DNA from: an uncultured Gammaproteobacteria bacterium
Lineage (GTDB): Bacteria; Pseudomonadota; Gammaproteobacteria; Nitrosococcales; Methylophagaceae
Reading direction: 5' to 3'
Assembly (NCBI GenBank): GCA_905479985.1
Contig: CAJQOM010000016.1
Coordinates: 91,778 to 155,777, forward strand
Length of the DNA: 64,000 bases
The stretch's first letter is position 1; the number at the start of each line of letters is the position of its first letter. The notes below the pieces were generated by a model, which saw nothing but the letters and a program-made list of their open reading frames with translations, did not search any database and had not been told where the DNA came from. Shown one piece after another: positions 47,805-60,747 of the stretch. The translations under genes were made by a program, and so were the position numbers.

Positions 47805-50146
47805 GACTGCTCACTCCCAACTGCTTTAACATCAACCGCCGAAAACGCAGGTGCAAACTCAGCCATCTCCACAATACCAACAGGCATGTGAATGCTGTCA
47901 TCAGCAATCGCATCGTCGATTTCAAAAGCCAGTTCTACGGTTTGTTCACCACAGCTCACCAAAACACGATTAGCAACACTCAAACCATGCTGGCTGGCTT
48001 CAGACGAATTCATTCTCGCCACAAACGCATTCTGATTCTCAATTGTTTGGGCTAATGCAGTGCTACGTCTAACCACACTGTCAATTTGATACATCGGCAC
48101 TTCAGCTATCATTTGAAGCCCAGTAGTGGCAACATTCAAATTTTCAGGGCAATAAGCCACTCCCTCACCCGATGATTTATGCTTTAACGTCTCACGTACT
48201 TCGTCACTGACATCTTGCGATGACACATACTCAAACCCATCCAGCTCTGCCAAATTCGCTAAAACACGTAGCACTTTCCATGCAGGACGACTCTCGCCTT
48301 TTGGAGATACAGCACCAGTATAAGTCTGCCATTGCCCATCAATACCGACAAACGTCCCTGATGATTCTGCAAAACTCGCGACAGGCAAAATAACGTCAGC
48401 ATATGACAACATCGCGTCCGTCACATAGCTATGCATCACGACGACACATTCTGCATTATTTAATGCTGATAATGCTTGAACAGGATCAGCACAATCCAAC
48501 TCAGGCTCTAGTCCCAATAAAACATAACTCTTTAAATTTGCCTGCCAGCTTTGCTGTACATTCAAACTTGTCTCAGTTTTAGGCAACAGGCCCACTAACT
48601 GTGCTGCTTTCGAATTCGCTGTCGGTAATACCAACAAAGCACTACCACTTAAACGTGCAATCAGTGCTAATACCGCTTTAATCTTAGAAGCTGCAGGATG
48701 GTTTTTCGCTAAATCACCTACAATTATTGTTGCTTTATCCGCATTGGATAACTGCATCGCAATCGTTTGATCAGCTGCTTCTGGCACAACGCCATTTAAT
48801 AAATTTGCCCAAGTAGATTCATCTTCTTTGGCTAATGATAATAAGGCTTTAGCAATGCCTGACAAATGCGCTAGCATTGATTCAATATTTACGGTCAATT
48901 GCGTATCAACCGGCATCAATAAATCATTAGCAAAGAAGTTTAATTCATTCACGCGTGTACCAGACAAGGCTGCTTGCCGAATCCGATGAGCCAAAATAGG
49001 CTGTTCACGACGGATTGTACTACCCACTATTAGCAACGTATCCGATGCCTCGATATCACTTAACGCAATATCTTGAACATAATCCATCGCGCCATCTGCA
49101 AAATCTTGCTGGCGAACCCGATGATCAAGGTTAGTGACACCTAAGCCACCCAGCATTTTTTGGAACAAATAGGCTTCTTCCATTGAGGCGGTTGGCGATG
49201 CCAAACCAGCCACTTGCCCTACACCTGATTGCGCAATCAAGTCCTTAATACCAGCAATCGCCGTATTCAAAGCCGTTTGCCAATCTACTTTTTGCCATTG
49301 ACCGTTTTGCTTAACCATCGGCGTTGTCGCACGTTCTTCATGTGCCAAGCCTAAATAACTAAAACGATCTCGGTCAGATAGCCACGTTTCATTTAAAGAT
49401 TCATTATCTCGCGGGACAACACGCATGACTTCATCACGACGGGTATGAATATCAATATTTGACCCAATTGCATCATGAGGCGCAATAGAAGCATGGGCAG
49501 ATAATTCCCAAGCGCGTGCTTTATAACGGAAAGGCTTCGACGTTAAGGCACCAACAGGACACAGATCAATGATATTGCCAGAGAGTTCCGACCCCAAACT
49601 CTGCTCAATATAAGTGCCAATTTCCATATGTTCGCCACGACCTGTGGCACCCAGCTCTTTAATGCCAGCTATTTCCTGTCCGAAACGAACACATCGTGTG
49701 CAATGGATACAGCGTGTCATATCGGTTTTAACTAAAGCACCGATATCCTTATCTTTAACAACCCGCTTATTTTCACTAAAACGGCCAATACCAGAACCAT
49801 AACCCATCGACAAATCTTGCAATTCACACTCACCACCCTGATCACAAATAGGGCAATCTAAAGGATGATTAATGAGTAAAAATTCCATCACACCACGCTG
49901 TGCTGCTTTGGCAGCAGGTGACGCTGTGAAAACTTTCATTCCTTCACTGACAGGTGTCGCACAGGCAGGCAAAGCTTTATTTGATTTCTCAACTTCAACC
50001 AAACACATCCGACAATTCGCCGCGATAGATAACTTTTTGTGATAACAAAAACGGGGGATATCAATGCCCGCTTCATCAGCAGCCTGAATAATCATTTTAC
50101 TCGGGTCAACCGTTAACGGGATGCCATCAATTTCTATATTAATCAT
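47801..50146 (-). CDS. nuoG: NADH-quinone oxidoreductase subunit G
   Basis: The largest hydrophilic subunit, 781 residues. The N-terminal domain has the [2Fe-2S] and [4Fe-4S] motifs ([52 protein letters not shown]), and the rest is a molybdopterin-oxidoreductase-like fold without cofactor. I use the ATG at 50146 ([14 protein letters not shown]); the frame extends upstream to 50197 inside nuoF, which is less likely. Confidence 0.97.
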   Translation of the reverse strand: MINIEIDGIPLTVDPSKMIIQAADEAGIDIPRFCYHKKLSIAANCRMCLVEVEKSNKALPACATPVSEGMKVFTASPAAKAAQRGVMEFLLINHPLDCPICDQGGECELQDLSMGYGSGIGRFSENKRVVKDKDIGALVKTDMTRCIHCTRCVRFGQEIAGIKELGATGRGEHMEIGTYIEQSLGSELSGNIIDLCPVGALTSKPFRYKARAWELSAHASIAPHDAIGSNIDIHTRRDEVMRVVPRDNESLNETWLSDRDRFSYLGLAHEERATTPMVKQNGQWQKVDWQTALNTAIAGIKDLIAQSGVGQVAGLASPTASMEEAYLFQKMLGGLGVTNLDHRVRQQDFADGAMDYVQDIALSDIEASDTLLIVGSTIRREQPILAHRIRQAALSGTRVNELNFFANDLLMPVDTQLTVNIESMLAHLSGIAKALLSLAKEDESTWANLLNGVVPEAADQTIAMQLSNADKATIIVGDLAKNHPAASKIKAVLALIARLSGSALLVLPTANSKAAQLVGLLPKTETSLNVQQSWQANLKSYVLLGLEPELDCADPVQALSALNNAECVVVMHSYVTDAMLSYADVILPVASFAESSGTFVGIDGQWQTYTGAVSPKGESRPAWKVLRVLANLAELDGFEYVSSQDVSDEVRETLKHKSSGEGVAYCPENLNVATTGLQMIAEVPMYQIDSVVRRSTALAQTIENQNAFVARMNSSEASQHGLSVANRVLVSCGEQTVELAFEIDDAIADDSIHMPVGIVEMAEFAPAFSAVDVKAVGSEQS

Positions 50147-50151
50147 AATAA

Positions 50152-51450
50152 TCAGTGACCTTTCTTGCTCGATTTGCTGGACCAAACCATGCAACATTTA
50201 TGGTCAATATGATACTGAAACTCTTCTTCGAAATGTTTAATAAAACTCAACACCGGTGCGGCCGCAGCTTCACCCAAAGCACAAATCGTATTACCGCTAA
50301 TATTGTTCGCTACATCTAACAAACGGTCTAAATCTTCTTGTGACCCTTGACCATGCTCAATCCGTTTCACAACGCGATATAACCAACCTGTACCCTCACG
50401 ACAAGGCGTACACTGACCGCAAGACTCTTCATAATAAAACTCAGCGATACGCTCTAATGCTTTAACCATACACGTTGTATCGTCCATCACAATCACCGAG
50501 CCTGCACCCAGCATTGAGCCAACTTTACTCATACCGTCATAACTCATCAGCGAGTCCATCATGACATCACCGGGTACGATTGGCGTCGAGCTACCACCCG
50601 GAATCACCGCTTTTAATGTTCTGCCCTCATGTAAGCCACCCGCTAACTCTAATAATTCTGCGAAGGGCATCCCCATCGGCACTTCAAAGTTACCTGGGTT
50701 CTTAACATGACCAGAGACACTAAATAATTTCGTGCCCCCATTATTAGGCAAGCCAATATCATGGAACCATTGTCCACCATGCTGCAAAATAACCGGCACT
50801 GATGCCAAAGTCTCAGTATTATTAATCGTCGTCGGCTTACCATATAAACCAAAGCCCGCAGGGAAAGGTGGCTTATAACGCGGCTGCCCTTTTTTACCTT
50901 CTAACGATTCAAGTAAAGCCGTCTCTTCGCCACAAATATAAGCGCCTGCACCCGGTTGCGTATGTAATTCAAAATTCACACCCGAATCCAAAATATTCTG
51001 GCCCAAATAGCCTGCTTCTTTCGCTTCTATCAAGGCTGCTTCAAAACGTTCAATCGGCTCAATAAATTCACCGCGAATATAGTTATAGCCGGTTTCAGCA
51101 CCAATCGCGTAACCCGCAATAATCATCCCTTCAATTAATTGATGGGGGTTGAATCGCATAATGTCGCGATCTTTACAGGTACCTGGTTCACCTTCGTCCG
51201 AGTTACAGACAATATATTTGTCGCCCGGCACTTTACGAGGCATAAAGCTCCATTTCAAACCGGTTGGGAAACCTGCCCCGCCACGTCCCCGTAAATTAGA
51301 CGTTTTAATTTCTTCAATAATCGCTTCGGGCGTCGTTTTCTCTTTTAGAATTTTTTCTAAAACTTCATAACCACCGACCCGACGATAAGATTCAAGTGAC
51401 CACGGCTCGTCAAATTCAAGGGTTCTAAAACAAACTTGATTCTGTGCCAT
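50152..51450 (-). CDS. nuoF: NADH-quinone oxidoreductase subunit F
   Basis: The 432-residue NADH-binding subunit with FMN and one [4Fe-4S] cluster. [17 protein letters not shown] binds [20 protein letters not shown] lies at the FMN site, and [15 protein letters not shown] ligates the cluster. It overlaps nuoE by one base. Confidence 0.98.
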   Translation of the reverse strand: MAQNQVCFRTLEFDEPWSLESYRRVGGYEVLEKILKEKTTPEAIIEEIKTSNLRGRGGAGFPTGLKWSFMPRKVPGDKYIVCNSDEGEPGTCKDRDIMRFNPHQLIEGMIIAGYAIGAETGYNYIRGEFIEPIERFEAALIEAKEAGYLGQNILDSGVNFELHTQPGAGAYICGEETALLESLEGKKGQPRYKPPFPAGFGLYGKPTTINNTETLASVPVILQHGGQWFHDIGLPNNGGTKLFSVSGHVKNPGNFEVPMGMPFAELLELAGGLHEGRTLKAVIPGGSSTPIVPGDVMMDSLMSYDGMSKVGSMLGAGSVIVMDDTTCMVKALERIAEFYYEESCGQCTPCREGTGWLYRVVKRIEHGQGSQEDLDRLLDVANNISGNTICALGEAAAAPVLSFIKHFEEEFQYHIDHKCCMVWSSKSSKKGH

Positions 51451-51959
51451 TACGATAACCCATCCAATAAGCTATCCACTTTCTCTATCGTTAATTTCTC
51501 ATGATAGTCTCGGTTAAGCTGTAACATCGGCGCGCCACAACAAGCACCTAAGCATTCCACTTCTTTCAATGTCACTTTGCCATCTGCCGTTGTCTCACCA
51601 AAACCGATATCTAAACGCTGCTTCAAATGATCAACAATCTCTTCTGAGCCACACAACATGCATGAAATATTAGTACAGACGCTGATCTTGTTTTTACCCA
51701 CTGGCTCCAGCTCATACATAGTGTAGAAAGTCGCCACTTCATACACACTGATAAACGGCATATCGAGGTAAACGGCCAAAGCATCCATCAGCGGCTTCGG
51801 CAACCAGCCATCATTCGCATCTTGCAGTATATGCAATGCCGGAATCACCGCCGACTGCGCTTGGCCAACAGGGTATTTCGCAACCCATACATCAATCTGT
51901 TGACGTAAATCAGCATTAAATAAACTTTCTTTAGGGGACGTTAATTGCAATTCACTCAT
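51450..51959 (-). CDS. nuoE: NADH-quinone oxidoreductase subunit E
   Basis: A 169-residue thioredoxin-like subunit with a [2Fe-2S] cluster; the ligand Cys residues are in [12 protein letters not shown] and [11 protein letters not shown]. It partners NuoF. The start overlaps nuoD by 4 bp. Confidence 0.98.
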   Translation of the reverse strand: MSELQLTSPKESLFNADLRQQIDVWVAKYPVGQAQSAVIPALHILQDANDGWLPKPLMDALAVYLDMPFISVYEVATFYTMYELEPVGKNKISVCTNISCMLCGSEEIVDHLKQRLDIGFGETTADGKVTLKEVECLGACCGAPMLQLNRDYHEKLTIEKVDSLLDGLS

Positions 51960-53209
51960 CGATCGATCTCACCAAACACAATATCCATCGTACCAATAAT
52001 CGCCACCACATCAGCCAACATATGTCCTTTCACCATTTCGTTCATCGCGGCTAAATGTGGGAAGCCAGGCGCCCTAATCTTTAAACGATAGGGTTTATTA
52101 GCACCATCAGACACCATGTAGACACCAAACTCACCTTTCGGGTGTTCTACCGCGGCATACACTTCGCCTTCTGGCACACAATAGCCTTCGGTAAACAATT
52201 TGAAATGATGGACCAAAGACTCCATATCCTGCTTCATCTCAACACGACTTGGCGGCGCGACTTTATTATCACCGGTAATCACAGGACCTGGGTTATCTCT
52301 CAACCAATCAACGCATTGTTTAATAATTCGATTGGATTGACGCATTTCCTCAACACGGACCAAATAACGATCATAACAATCGCCTTCGACACCCACTGGA
52401 ATATCAAAATCCATCCGATCATAAACGGCATAAGGCTGCTTCTTACGCAGATCCCATTCAACACCTGAGCCACGGAGCATGGGTCCACTAAAGCCCATTT
52501 GCATCGCCCGTTCTGGTGACACAACACCTATCCCCACTGTCCGCTGCTTCCAAATCCGATTATCTGTCAACAAAGTTTCATATTCATCGACGCAATTGGG
52601 GAAACGTTCAGTAAAGTCCTCAATAAAATCTAATAAGCTACCTTCACGGTTTTGGTTTTTTTGCTTAACTTCTTTTTCGCTATGCCACTTTGATGCTTTG
52701 TATTTTGCCATCGAATCTGGCAAATCACGATACACCCCACCAGGGCGATAATAAGTTGCATGCATCCGCGCGCCGGATACTGCTTCATAGCAATCCATCA
52801 AATCTTCACGTTCGCGGAAACAATATAAAAATATGGTCATCGCGCCGATATCAAGACCATGTGTTCCCAACCACATCAAATGGTTCAAAACCCGCGTAAT
52901 TTCATCAAACATGACACGAATGTATTGCGCCCTTTCCGGCACTTGCACACCCAACATCTTCTCAATTGCCATCACATAGGCATGCTCATTCGAAAGCATC
53001 GAGACATAGTCCAAACGGTCCATATAACCAATACTTTGGTTAAACGGTTTAGACTCTGCTAATTTTTCTGTACCGCGGTGCAACAAACCAATATGTGGAT
53101 CAGCGCGCTCAATCACCTCGCCATCTAGCTCGAGGATTAAGCGTAATACGCCGTGCGCTGCAGGATGTTGCGGACCAAAGTTCAGCGTATAGTTTTTAAT
53201 TTCAGCCAC
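51956..53209 (-). CDS. nuoD: NADH-quinone oxidoreductase subunit D
   Basis: The 417-residue 49 kDa subunit that forms the quinone site with NuoB. Motifs include [36 protein letters not shown] and the C-terminal DIVFGEIDR. It is separate from nuoC here, not fused as in E. coli. It overlaps nuoC by one base. Confidence 0.98.
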   Translation of the reverse strand: MAEIKNYTLNFGPQHPAAHGVLRLILELDGEVIERADPHIGLLHRGTEKLAESKPFNQSIGYMDRLDYVSMLSNEHAYVMAIEKMLGVQVPERAQYIRVMFDEITRVLNHLMWLGTHGLDIGAMTIFLYCFREREDLMDCYEAVSGARMHATYYRPGGVYRDLPDSMAKYKASKWHSEKEVKQKNQNREGSLLDFIEDFTERFPNCVDEYETLLTDNRIWKQRTVGIGVVSPERAMQMGFSGPMLRGSGVEWDLRKKQPYAVYDRMDFDIPVGVEGDCYDRYLVRVEEMRQSNRIIKQCVDWLRDNPGPVITGDNKVAPPSRVEMKQDMESLVHHFKLFTEGYCVPEGEVYAAVEHPKGEFGVYMVSDGANKPYRLKIRAPGFPHLAAMNEMVKGHMLADVVAIIGTMDIVFGEIDR

Positions 53210-53868
53210 TAACTTTGACCCTTGTCATAACGGTTATCATCACGAATCACGCGCGGTACCAATATTCGCTCTTGAATACTCACAGGCTCATACACCACAC
53301 GCTTTTTGTCAGCGTCGTAACGCATTTCAACATTGCCAATGAGTGGGAAATCTTTTCTAAAGGGGTGACCAATGAAACCATAATCCGTCAAAATACGACG
53401 TAAATCTTGGTGGCCATCAAATAAAATACCGAATAAATCAAATGCTTCACGCTCAAACCAACCTGCACTGGTCCAAATAGCCGTCACACTATCAATAATC
53501 GGCGATTCAGCATCTAACCGTACTTTCACACGCAAGCGTTGGTTATGCTGTAATGACAGCAAATGATAAACCACGGCATATCGATAGCCATCATCGACGG
53601 ATTCAGTATTACTTGAAGTATCGACAGCTCGGCTAAACCCCTGGTCTGTCGCAGCCTTCGTTAGCCAAGCAGAACCGCCATAAGTAGAGTAATCGACACC
53701 ACACAAATCCATTAACTGTTCAAAACCAAACGCATCACGCAACGTCTGACACACCGACACTGTCTGCTCAGCGGCCACATAGATGGTCACTTCACCACCA
53801 ATCAGTTCACAGTCTAAAAGTACATCAGCCAAAGTTGATGTTAGTTTTGATTTCAACGCCTGACTCAT
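53209..53868 (-). CDS. nuoC: NADH-quinone oxidoreductase subunit C
   Basis: A 219-residue peripheral subunit with the signature [43 protein letters not shown], given in parts: about residues 133-175. A segment near residues 73-92 ([20 protein letters not shown]) looks like an insertion relative to shorter homologs. It abuts nuoB with no spacer. Confidence 0.96.
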   Translation of the reverse strand: MSQALKSKLTSTLADVLLDCELIGGEVTIYVAAEQTVSVCQTLRDAFGFEQLMDLCGVDYSTYGGSAWLTKAATDQGFSRAVDTSSNTESVDDGYRYAVVYHLLSLQHNQRLRVKVRLDAESPIIDSVTAIWTSAGWFEREAFDLFGILFDGHQDLRRILTDYGFIGHPFRKDFPLIGNVEMRYDADKKRVVYEPVSIQERILVPRVIRDDNRYDKGQS

Positions 53869-54369
53869 TTATCGACCTATTGTCACCTTCGCCGGCTTGG
53901 CAATCGTTTCTGTACGTCTTATTTTCTTTTGCAACTGAATAATGCCATATAACAAAGCCTCAGCCGTTGGTGGACAGCCAGGTACATAAATATCAACCGG
54001 CACAATACGGTCACAGCCTCTCACGACAGAATAAGAATAGTGATAATAACCACCGCCATTCGCACACGAACCCATCGAAATCACCCAACGCGGCTCAGAC
54101 ATTTGGTCATACACTTTGCGTAAAGCGGGGGCCATCTTATTGACCAATGTACCGGCAACAATCATCACATCAGATTGACGCGGACTAGGACGAAAAACGA
54201 CACCAAAACGATCGAGATCGTAACGAGAAGCCCCAGCTTGCATCATTTCGACTGCACAACATGCAAGGCCAAAGGTCATTGGCCACAAAGAACCCGTTCT
54301 AGCCCAGTTAATCAGTTTATCGGCAGAAGTGGTAACGATACCTTCTTCTAAAATGCCCTCTATTCCCAT
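53869..54369 (-). CDS. nuoB: NADH-quinone oxidoreductase subunit B
   Basis: The 166-residue subunit holding the terminal [4Fe-4S] cluster N2. Ligands are the tandem Cys of LACCAVEMM plus those in [22 protein letters not shown] and [14 protein letters not shown]. The start overlaps nuoA by 10 bp. Confidence 0.98.
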   Translation of the reverse strand: MGIEGILEEGIVTTSADKLINWARTGSLWPMTFGLACCAVEMMQAGASRYDLDRFGVVFRPSPRQSDVMIVAGTLVNKMAPALRKVYDQMSEPRWVISMGSCANGGGYYHYSYSVVRGCDRIVPVDIYVPGCPPTAEALLYGIIQLQKKIRRTETIAKPAKVTIGR

Positions 54370-54716
54370 TCAAGCGCACCTTTTTTCCATTCATAAATGA
54401 AGCCAACCACTAAGATGGCCAAAAATAAAAACATTGCTAATAAACCAAATACACCTATTTCCTCAAGCACAACAGCCCATGGGAACAAGAAAGCAATTTC
54501 TAAATCGAAAATAATGAATAAAATGGCAACTAAGTAAAAACGCACATCAAATTTCATCTGAGCATCTTCAAAAGGTTCAAAACCACATTCATACGGAGAG
54601 CGCTTTTCATCGTCTGGGCGCTGGGGGCCCAAAACAAAACCGGCGAGCAACGGCATCACACCAAAGCCGATACCGATAATGACAAATAATAAAATGGGGA
54701 GGTATTCCGCCAACAT
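54360..54716 (-). CDS. nuoA: NADH-quinone oxidoreductase subunit A
   Basis: The 118-residue membrane subunit with three helices and the motif [35 protein letters not shown] (about residues 39-74). It is the first gene of the operon, so nuo transcription starts upstream of 54716. Confidence 0.98.
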   Translation of the reverse strand: MLAEYLPILLFVIIGIGFGVMPLLAGFVLGPQRPDDEKRSPYECGFEPFEDAQMKFDVRFYLVAILFIIFDLEIAFLFPWAVVLEEIGVFGLLAMFLFLAILVVGFIYEWKKGALEWE

Positions 54717-54789
54717 AACAAATCTTCTTTTCTATATTTCTGCTGCTATTACAAAAATGGGCTAACAACATCATTCGAATGACACCAAA

Positions 54790-54818
54790 ATAATAGCGCA
54801 CATTCCTCTCTTAATTAA
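54790..54818 (-). promoter_or_regulatory. Candidate sigma-70-type promoter for the nuo operon
   Basis: On the minus strand TTAATT and TATTAT are separated by 17 bases, about 70 bp upstream of the nuoA start. The -10 fits well and the -35 only half, so this is tentative. Confidence 0.35.
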
Positions 54819-54995
54819 CCCGTAATACTACAGAGTATAGGGAACAATGAGAAGATAAAATCACAACAATGAACATAGTTAAAAGGCGCGTTATCGTATT
54901 TAACCCACACCTAAAAAACGAACAAAAAATTATTTTAGGGTTAAATAACTGATAATTCATCTCCTTTTCAATTTAAAAACAAGAATTAAACCCAT

Positions 54996-55031
54996 AAAAA
55001 AGCCTACTCGAATTATCGAATAGGCTTTCTA
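54996..55031 (-). terminator. Terminator after tRNA-Leu
   Basis: On the minus strand AAAGCCTATTCGA pairs with TCGAGTAGGCTTT, followed by a T run, five bases after the tRNA. It ends the secG-tRNA transcript before nuoA. Confidence 0.88.
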
Positions 55032-55035
55032 GTTT

Positions 55036-55121
55036 TGGTGCCGACGGGCGGAGTCGAACCGCCACGGACTATGTCCACCACCCCCTCAAGATGGCGTGTC
55101 TACCAATTTCACCACGTCGGC
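55036..55121 (-). tRNA. tRNA-Leu(GAG)
   Basis: The 86-base gene starts GCCGACG and ends with an encoded CCA. The acceptor arm is GCCGACG/CGTCGGC, the anticodon stem is CCATC/GGTGG and the loop TTGAGGG gives anticodon GAG. The long variable arm (GGACATAGTCC) is typical of class II leucine tRNA. It is 13 bp after secG, an arrangement common in gammaproteobacteria. Confidence 0.95.
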
Positions 55122-55134
55122 TTATGTTTTTTTC

Positions 55135-55488
55135 TTACGGTAAGTCTGGTAAATCAGCAGGCGCCGCAGGCACAGGCTTTTCTGTTGTCATTGTCGTCGG
55201 TGCTGCCGGCATTTCTGTCACACTTTCAATACGATTCGTTTTATTAGCAAAGTAAGCTAAGCTCATGCTCGTAATAAAGAACAACATCGCTAAAACAGCG
55301 CTGCTACGTGACAAGAAGGAAGCTGAACCTTGGCTACCAAATAAGCTCGATGATGCACCGCCACCACCACCGCCTCCGCCACCAAGTGCAGCTGCACCAG
55401 CGTCAGCCCCTTTACCATGTTGGATTAAAATTAAACCAACCAATAGTACTGAGACTATAATATGTATAACGAGAATTATTGTATCCAT
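55135..55488 (-). CDS. secG: Preprotein translocase subunit SecG
   Basis: A 117-residue inner-membrane protein with two helices ([20 protein letters not shown] and [17 protein letters not shown]) and the SecG motif [18 protein letters not shown], here with an unusually long glycine run. It ends in a proline- and alanine-rich tail. It stimulates SecYEG export. It follows tpiA by 11 bp. Confidence 0.95.
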   Translation of the reverse strand: MDTIILVIHIIVSVLLVGLILIQHGKGADAGAAALGGGGGGGGGASSSLFGSQGSASFLSRSSAVLAMLFFITSMSLAYFANKTNRIESVTEMPAAPTTMTTEKPVPAAPADLPDLP

Positions 55489-55499
55489 CTTTTACTAAC

Positions 55500-56282
55500 C
55501 TAAATCTGTTTAGCCGCCGCCCGACAAATAGCAACAAACTCATCAGCAATTAAAGAAGCACCGCCGATCAGTCCGCCATCAATATCTGGCTTTGAAAATA
55601 ATGAGGCCGCATTATTACCTTTAACGCTGCCCCCGTAAAGTATTCGTAAGTTCTCTGCTGTCTTCGGGCAATGCTTCGCCACCCGCTCACGCATGAACTG
55701 GTGGACGTTCTGCGCCCATTCAGGTGATGCACTCTTACCTGTCCCAATTGCCCAGACGGGTTCATAGGCAAGGACAGTCCGCGACAATGCTTTTGCCCCT
55801 TGATAGGCTAATAGTGTGTCCAACAACCGGACAACAACTTCTTCTGTCTGTCCTTGGTCATGTTCTTGTGGGCTTTCACCAATACAAATAATCGGCGTTA
55901 AACCTGATGAAGCCGCCATTTCATATTTTTCAGCGACTAATTGATCCAAAACCAGCTGATCAAGATCTAATTCATCATAAAGACAACGGCGTTCAGAATG
56001 ACCAATTAAAGTATATTCACAATCAAAATCACTGATCATAGCCGCCGATACTTCTCCAGTATAAGCACCATCTATATACGAAGACACATTCTGCGTTCCC
56101 CAATGAAGCCCTGTTCCAGTCAATGCTTGCTGTACCTGATGGACATAAACAGCAGGCGGGAAAATGGCCACATCAACATCAGAAAAATCAGCTGCAGAGG
56201 CTAAAATTTCTGCCAGCAAGCTCTGATTGCTTGCACTTGTTCCATTCATCTTCCAGTTGCCAGCAACTAAAGGCTTACGCAT
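55500..56282 (-). CDS. tpiA: Triosephosphate isomerase
   Basis: The 260-residue glycolytic enzyme interconverts dihydroxyacetone phosphate and glyceraldehyde 3-phosphate. Active-site motifs are GNWKMNG (Lys), LIGHSERR (His), AYEPVWAIGTG (catalytic Glu) and ILYGGSVKG. It is 95 bp downstream of glmM. Confidence 0.98.
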   Translation of the reverse strand: MRKPLVAGNWKMNGTSASNQSLLAEILASAADFSDVDVAIFPPAVYVHQVQQALTGTGLHWGTQNVSSYIDGAYTGEVSAAMISDFDCEYTLIGHSERRCLYDELDLDQLVLDQLVAEKYEMAASSGLTPIICIGESPQEHDQGQTEEVVVRLLDTLLAYQGAKALSRTVLAYEPVWAIGTGKSASPEWAQNVHQFMRERVAKHCPKTAENLRILYGGSVKGNNAASLFSKPDIDGGLIGGASLIADEFVAICRAAAKQI

Positions 56283-56377
56283 TGGTTTTAACCCTATAAC
56301 AATAATTCACTCGCTGTAGCCTACCGACTCAACACGAACAAATCAAAGATTTTTTATATACTTATAATTTATAATTA

Positions 56378-57730
56378 TTAAGAATTTTCAATACTGGTTT
56401 TAATCACATTCGCAATGTCAGTCGCTAACTGTTGCGTTAATGTTGCATCACGCCCTTCTACCATCACCCTAATCACAGGCTCAGTGCCTGAAGGCCGTAA
56501 TAAAACACGGCCTTGATCAGCTAATTGATCTTCAGCCATTTTAACAGCATCTGATATAGTCTGATCCATTGTGATATCAATCATCTTCTTGACGCGCACA
56601 TTAATCAAAGTTTGAGGGTATTTCGTCACTAAAGATTTCAGATCATGTAATGTACTGCCGGTACGGCGTATTTCACATAACACTTGTAACGCAGCGATAA
56701 TACCATCACCTGTCGTTGTCTTATCTAAACAAATAATATGGCCTGATGATTCGCCGCCCACAGTACCACCTGTCTCTTTTAATTTTTCGATGACATACCG
56801 GTCACCCACTTTCGAGCGATGTAAGGTCATATCATGTGCAGCTAAAGCCTGTTCAAGACCTAGGTTTGACATCAGTGTACCGACAATTTCTGAACTGCCT
56901 TTACCACGTAATTTTAGAGATCGCGCAATAATAAACAATAAGTCATCACCGTCAACGATTTGGCCAGTATGATCAACCATAATCAAGCGGTCACCATCGC
57001 CATCCAAAGCGATGCCTAAATCAGCTTGGTGCTCCAATACAGCCGCTTGTAATAAACGCGGTTCTGTTGAGCCACAGTTTTGATTGATATTAAAACCATC
57101 CGGTTCGGCACCCATCACAACAATCTCAGCACCCAGTTCTTTAAAGACATCTGGCGCAACGTGATAAGTCGCACCATTCGCACAATCAACAACCAACTTC
57201 ATACCTGAAAAGTTCATTTTCAGTGGGACTGAACTCTTACAAAACTCAACATATCGACCACGGGCATCTTCAATACGAACAGCCTTACCTAAATCAATTG
57301 ATTCAACCGTTGTTAAAGGCTCATCCAACATTGCCTCTATTTCTAACTCGATGTCATCAGATAGCTTTGTACCCTCGCCAGAAAAGAATTTAATACCATT
57401 ATCATGATAAGGATTATGCGATGCACTGATCACAATGCCAGCCTGAGCATGAAATGTACGTGTTAAATAAGCAATGCCTGGTGTTGGCATGGGCCCTAAC
57501 AAATAAACATCCACACCGGCTGCTGACAGACCAGCTTGTAAGGCAGATTCAAACATATAACCAGAGATACGTGTATCTTTACCAATCAACACTCGGCTAT
57601 TTTGTTCTTTTGCCAGTACACGTCCGACAGCCCAACCCAACTTTAAAACAAAATCTGGCGTGATAGCCCCATCACCCACACGACCTCGAATCCCATCAGT
57701 CCCAAAATAACGTCTCTGTTGTTTACTCAC
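56378..57730 (-). CDS. glmM: Phosphoglucosamine mutase
   Basis: GlmM converts glucosamine 6-phosphate to glucosamine 1-phosphate for UDP-GlcNAc synthesis. The 450-residue protein begins with [14 protein letters not shown] and has the phosphoserine loop [17 protein letters not shown], the metal loop [13 protein letters not shown] and [17 protein letters not shown]. It overlaps folP by 8 bp. Confidence 0.98.
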   Translation of the reverse strand: MSKQQRRYFGTDGIRGRVGDGAITPDFVLKLGWAVGRVLAKEQNSRVLIGKDTRISGYMFESALQAGLSAAGVDVYLLGPMPTPGIAYLTRTFHAQAGIVISASHNPYHDNGIKFFSGEGTKLSDDIELEIEAMLDEPLTTVESIDLGKAVRIEDARGRYVEFCKSSVPLKMNFSGMKLVVDCANGATYHVAPDVFKELGAEIVVMGAEPDGFNINQNCGSTEPRLLQAAVLEHQADLGIALDGDGDRLIMVDHTGQIVDGDDLLFIIARSLKLRGKGSSEIVGTLMSNLGLEQALAAHDMTLHRSKVGDRYVIEKLKETGGTVGGESSGHIICLDKTTTGDGIIAALQVLCEIRRTGSTLHDLKSLVTKYPQTLINVRVKKMIDITMDQTISDAVKMAEDQLADQGRVLLRPSGTEPVIRVMVEGRDATLTQQLATDIANVIKTSIENS

Positions 57731-58562
57731 ACTCTTCTACCTGTATTACATGATTACATAAATTAACGACTTGAACTGTTTCTCGAACATCATGTGTCCG
57801 AATAATTTTCGCACCCTGCCAAACAGCCAGAGATGCGAGAGCCAAACTCCCAGCCAAGCGCTCTTCAACTGACACATTTAACAACTTTCCGATGATTGAT
57901 TTCCGTGAAACACCAATCAAAACAGGCAAATCAAGCGCAACAAGACGACTCAAATGCTTCATTAATTGCAAATTATGTCGTGCACGTTTACCAAAGCCAA
58001 AACCGGGGTCTAAAATAAGTTGGCTTTTATCAATACCAACAGACTCACAAGCAGCAACCCGCTCAGACAAAAAAGCAATCACCTCATCAACCACTTGACC
58101 ATATTGAGGAGCATCCTGCATTGTCTGCGGTGTCCCTTGCGCATGCATCAAACAAATAGGTACGGCTAACTCAGCAGCAGTGGTTAATGCCCCTTCCACC
58201 CGTAAGGCCTGTACATCATTGATTAAACCTGCGCCAGCCGCCACAGCGGCGCTCATTACATCAGGTTTACTAGTATCAATAGAAATCGGGATAGCCAGCT
58301 CCGATTGAATCGCTTCAATCACCGGAACAACCCGCGTGATTTCTTCTTCAACAGGCACAACCGCAGCACCCGGACGCGTCGATTCACCACCGACATCAAT
58401 AATCGTGGCACCATCAGCAACCATTTGCTTTGCTTGTTTTAACGCTAAGTCTTGTGCAAAAAAATGACCCCCATCCGAAAACGAATCAGGGGTCACATTC
58501 AGAATGCCCATGACTTGCGGATAAGTCAGATCAAGCGACTTACCTCGACAATCAAGGATCAT
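57723..58562 (-). CDS. folP: Dihydropteroate synthase
   Basis: The 279-residue folate enzyme couples para-aminobenzoate with the pterin pyrophosphate. [29 protein letters not shown] and [16 protein letters not shown] are the substrate-binding loops, and the C-terminal IIRTHDV is the usual end motif. It is 25 bp after ftsH, the common ftsH-folP-glmM order. Confidence 0.98.
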   Translation of the reverse strand: MILDCRGKSLDLTYPQVMGILNVTPDSFSDGGHFFAQDLALKQAKQMVADGATIIDVGGESTRPGAAVVPVEEEITRVVPVIEAIQSELAIPISIDTSKPDVMSAAVAAGAGLINDVQALRVEGALTTAAELAVPICLMHAQGTPQTMQDAPQYGQVVDEVIAFLSERVAACESVGIDKSQLILDPGFGFGKRARHNLQLMKHLSRLVALDLPVLIGVSRKSIIGKLLNVSVEERLAGSLALASLAVWQGAKIIRTHDVRETVQVVNLCNHVIQVEECE

Positions 58563-58587
58563 TGAAGTCCTTTAATAGTCCAGCTAT

Positions 58588-60483
58588 CTAATGCAATAAA
58601 TCTGCAGGTTTGCCCGCTGTTTCAGAATCCGTTTCAGTTGCATCTGCAGAAGGCGGTGGTGTCGGAGAGGAATTATCATCACTCCACCCTTTTGGTTCGC
58701 CAGGCTCGCGTCTTTCCATAAGCGCATCAATCTGATCAACATCAATAGTTTCATATTTCATCAGTGCATCAGTCATCGCATGCAATATATCAATATTATC
58801 TGTTAAGATTTTTTCCGCACGATCATAGTTACGGATGATTAATGTCCGAATCTCTTCATCGATTTGTTTCGCCGTATCTTCAGAAATCACTTTGTGATTT
58901 TCACGGCTTTCAACATAGGCCTGCGGTCCCATATTTTCAGAGAAGCCCCATTTTGTCACCATACTCCTAGCGATCTCTGTCGCCACTTCAATATCATTTG
59001 ATGCACCCGTTGTAATGGCATCAACACCAAAAATAAGTTCTTCAGCTAAACGACCGCCGTAGGCCACTGACAAGTGACTTTCTAACTCTTGGCGACTTTG
59101 GCTATGTTTATCTTCTTCTGGCAGGAACATCGTCACACCCAGTGCGCGGCCACGCGGGATAATGGTCACCTTATAAACGGGATCATGCCCGGGGACTAGA
59201 CGACCGACAATAGCATGCCCTGATTCGTGATAAGCGGTATTCCTCTTTTCTTTTTCTGTCATCACCATAGAGCGGCGTTCTGCACCCATCATAATTTTAT
59301 CTTTTGCTTTTTCCATGTCTTCCATGGTCACAAAGCGTTGACTCGATTTTGCAGCAAACAAGGCAGCTTCATTAACTAGGTTAGCTAAATCGGCACCTGA
59401 GAACCCGGGTGTACCACGGGCAATAATTGACGCTTTCACATCTTCTGCCGCAGGGACTTTACCTAAATGTACATTCAAGATTTGTTCGCGACCACGAATA
59501 TCCGGTAATGGCACGATAACTTGACGATCAAAACGACCTGGACGTAGTAATGCAGGATCTAACACATCAGGACGGTTAGTCGCAGCAATAACGATAATGC
59601 CTTCATTACCTTCAAAGCCATCCATTTCAACCAGTAATTGGTTTAATGTTTGCTCACGCTCATCATTACCACCACCAACGCCGGTACCACGGCTACGGCC
59701 AACCGCATCGATTTCATCGATAAAAATAATACAAGGCGCATGCTTTTTAGCTTGCTCAAACATATCACGGACACGTGAAGCACCAACACCGACAAACATT
59801 TCAACAAAGTCTGAACCAGAAATCGTGAAGAATGGCACTTTCGCTTCACCAGCGATGGCTTTAGCCAATAATGTTTTACCGGTACCCGGCGAACCACACA
59901 TCAAAATACCGCGCGGCATCTTACCACCCAATTTTTGAAATTTAGCGGGTTCACGAAGAAACTCAACTAACTCAGCCACTTCTTCTTTGGCTTCTTCAAC
60001 ACCCGCCACATCTTTGAAGGTCACTTTAACCTGATCTTCACTCAACATTTTGGCTTTACTTTTACCAAATGACATCGGGTTTTTACCACCGCCACCGCCA
60101 CCTTGCATTTGACGCATAAAGAAAATCCAAACAGCAATCAGTAATAACATGGGAAACCATGAAATCAAGATTTGCTTTAAGAAACTTGGCTCTTCTGGTG
60201 GTTTGGCTTGAATTTGTACACCGTTATTCAATAAATCACCCATCAAACCTGGATCATAACTTGGGCTGTAGGTTGTGAACTTACTGTTATCAGTTAATGT
60301 GCCTGTAATCGTTCTATCTTGAATATTAACAGAGGACACAGCACCATTTTTGACACTCGTGATAAACGTTGAGTAATCCATATCATTTGCTTTTGCCGGT
60401 CTCGGCCCAAAGTTATTGAACACCGACATCAAAATCACTGCGATGACGACCCACAAAACGATGTTTTTCATAATATCATTCAA
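58588..60483 (-). CDS. ftsH: ATP-dependent zinc metalloprotease FtsH
   Basis: The 631-residue membrane AAA protease has two N-terminal helices (about residues 5-25 and 103-122), a P-loop GSPGTGKT, the Walker B FIDEIDA, SRH region [20 protein letters not shown], and the zinc site HESGH. The P-loop Ser replaces the usual Pro of GPPGTGKT. I prefer the TTG start at 60483 (reads MNDIMKN, with AGGGG nine bases upstream), as homologs begin MNDMAKN; an ATG at 60471 lacks such a site. Confidence 0.96.
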   Translation of the reverse strand: MNDIMKNIVLWVVIAVILMSVFNNFGPRPAKANDMDYSTFITSVKNGAVSSVNIQDRTITGTLTDNSKFTTYSPSYDPGLMGDLLNNGVQIQAKPPEEPSFLKQILISWFPMLLLIAVWIFFMRQMQGGGGGGKNPMSFGKSKAKMLSEDQVKVTFKDVAGVEEAKEEVAELVEFLREPAKFQKLGGKMPRGILMCGSPGTGKTLLAKAIAGEAKVPFFTISGSDFVEMFVGVGASRVRDMFEQAKKHAPCIIFIDEIDAVGRSRGTGVGGGNDEREQTLNQLLVEMDGFEGNEGIIVIAATNRPDVLDPALLRPGRFDRQVIVPLPDIRGREQILNVHLGKVPAAEDVKASIIARGTPGFSGADLANLVNEAALFAAKSSQRFVTMEDMEKAKDKIMMGAERRSMVMTEKEKRNTAYHESGHAIVGRLVPGHDPVYKVTIIPRGRALGVTMFLPEEDKHSQSRQELESHLSVAYGGRLAEELIFGVDAITTGASNDIEVATEIARSMVTKWGFSENMGPQAYVESRENHKVISEDTAKQIDEEIRTLIIRNYDRAEKILTDNIDILHAMTDALMKYETIDVDQIDALMERREPGEPKGWSDDNSSPTPPPSADATETDSETAGKPADLLH

Positions 60484-60747
60484 CGTTGATTACCCCTATA
60501 TAACTCTATTTTGAGAAATTTAACTCACTAAATCTCTATTGTTCTTTTAGACCACTTTGGTCCTTAATTAATCTCATTAATGTAATGAAAAATCTTTTAT
60601 CCGACAAACTATAGACCACAATTCTTTATCAAAATACCTAGCCAGATTCCAGCATAGCACTCGCAGAGATGGTTATACAAATGTTTTATCTTGTACAACC
60701 CAGATCTTTTCCATGCATTTCCTTCTTTAAAATGCTTTTCAAACCTT

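Larger units (their letters stand above)
54717..55035. other. nuo promoter region and tRNA terminator
   Basis: The 319 bp between nuoA and tRNA-Leu hold the nuo promoter and leader, AT-rich sequence, and a terminator for the tRNA-side transcript. No gene is visible. Confidence 0.6.

Noticed and set aside
55265..55498. Proline-rich plus-strand frame opposite secG
   Set aside because: The proline run is the antisense of the SecG glycine run.
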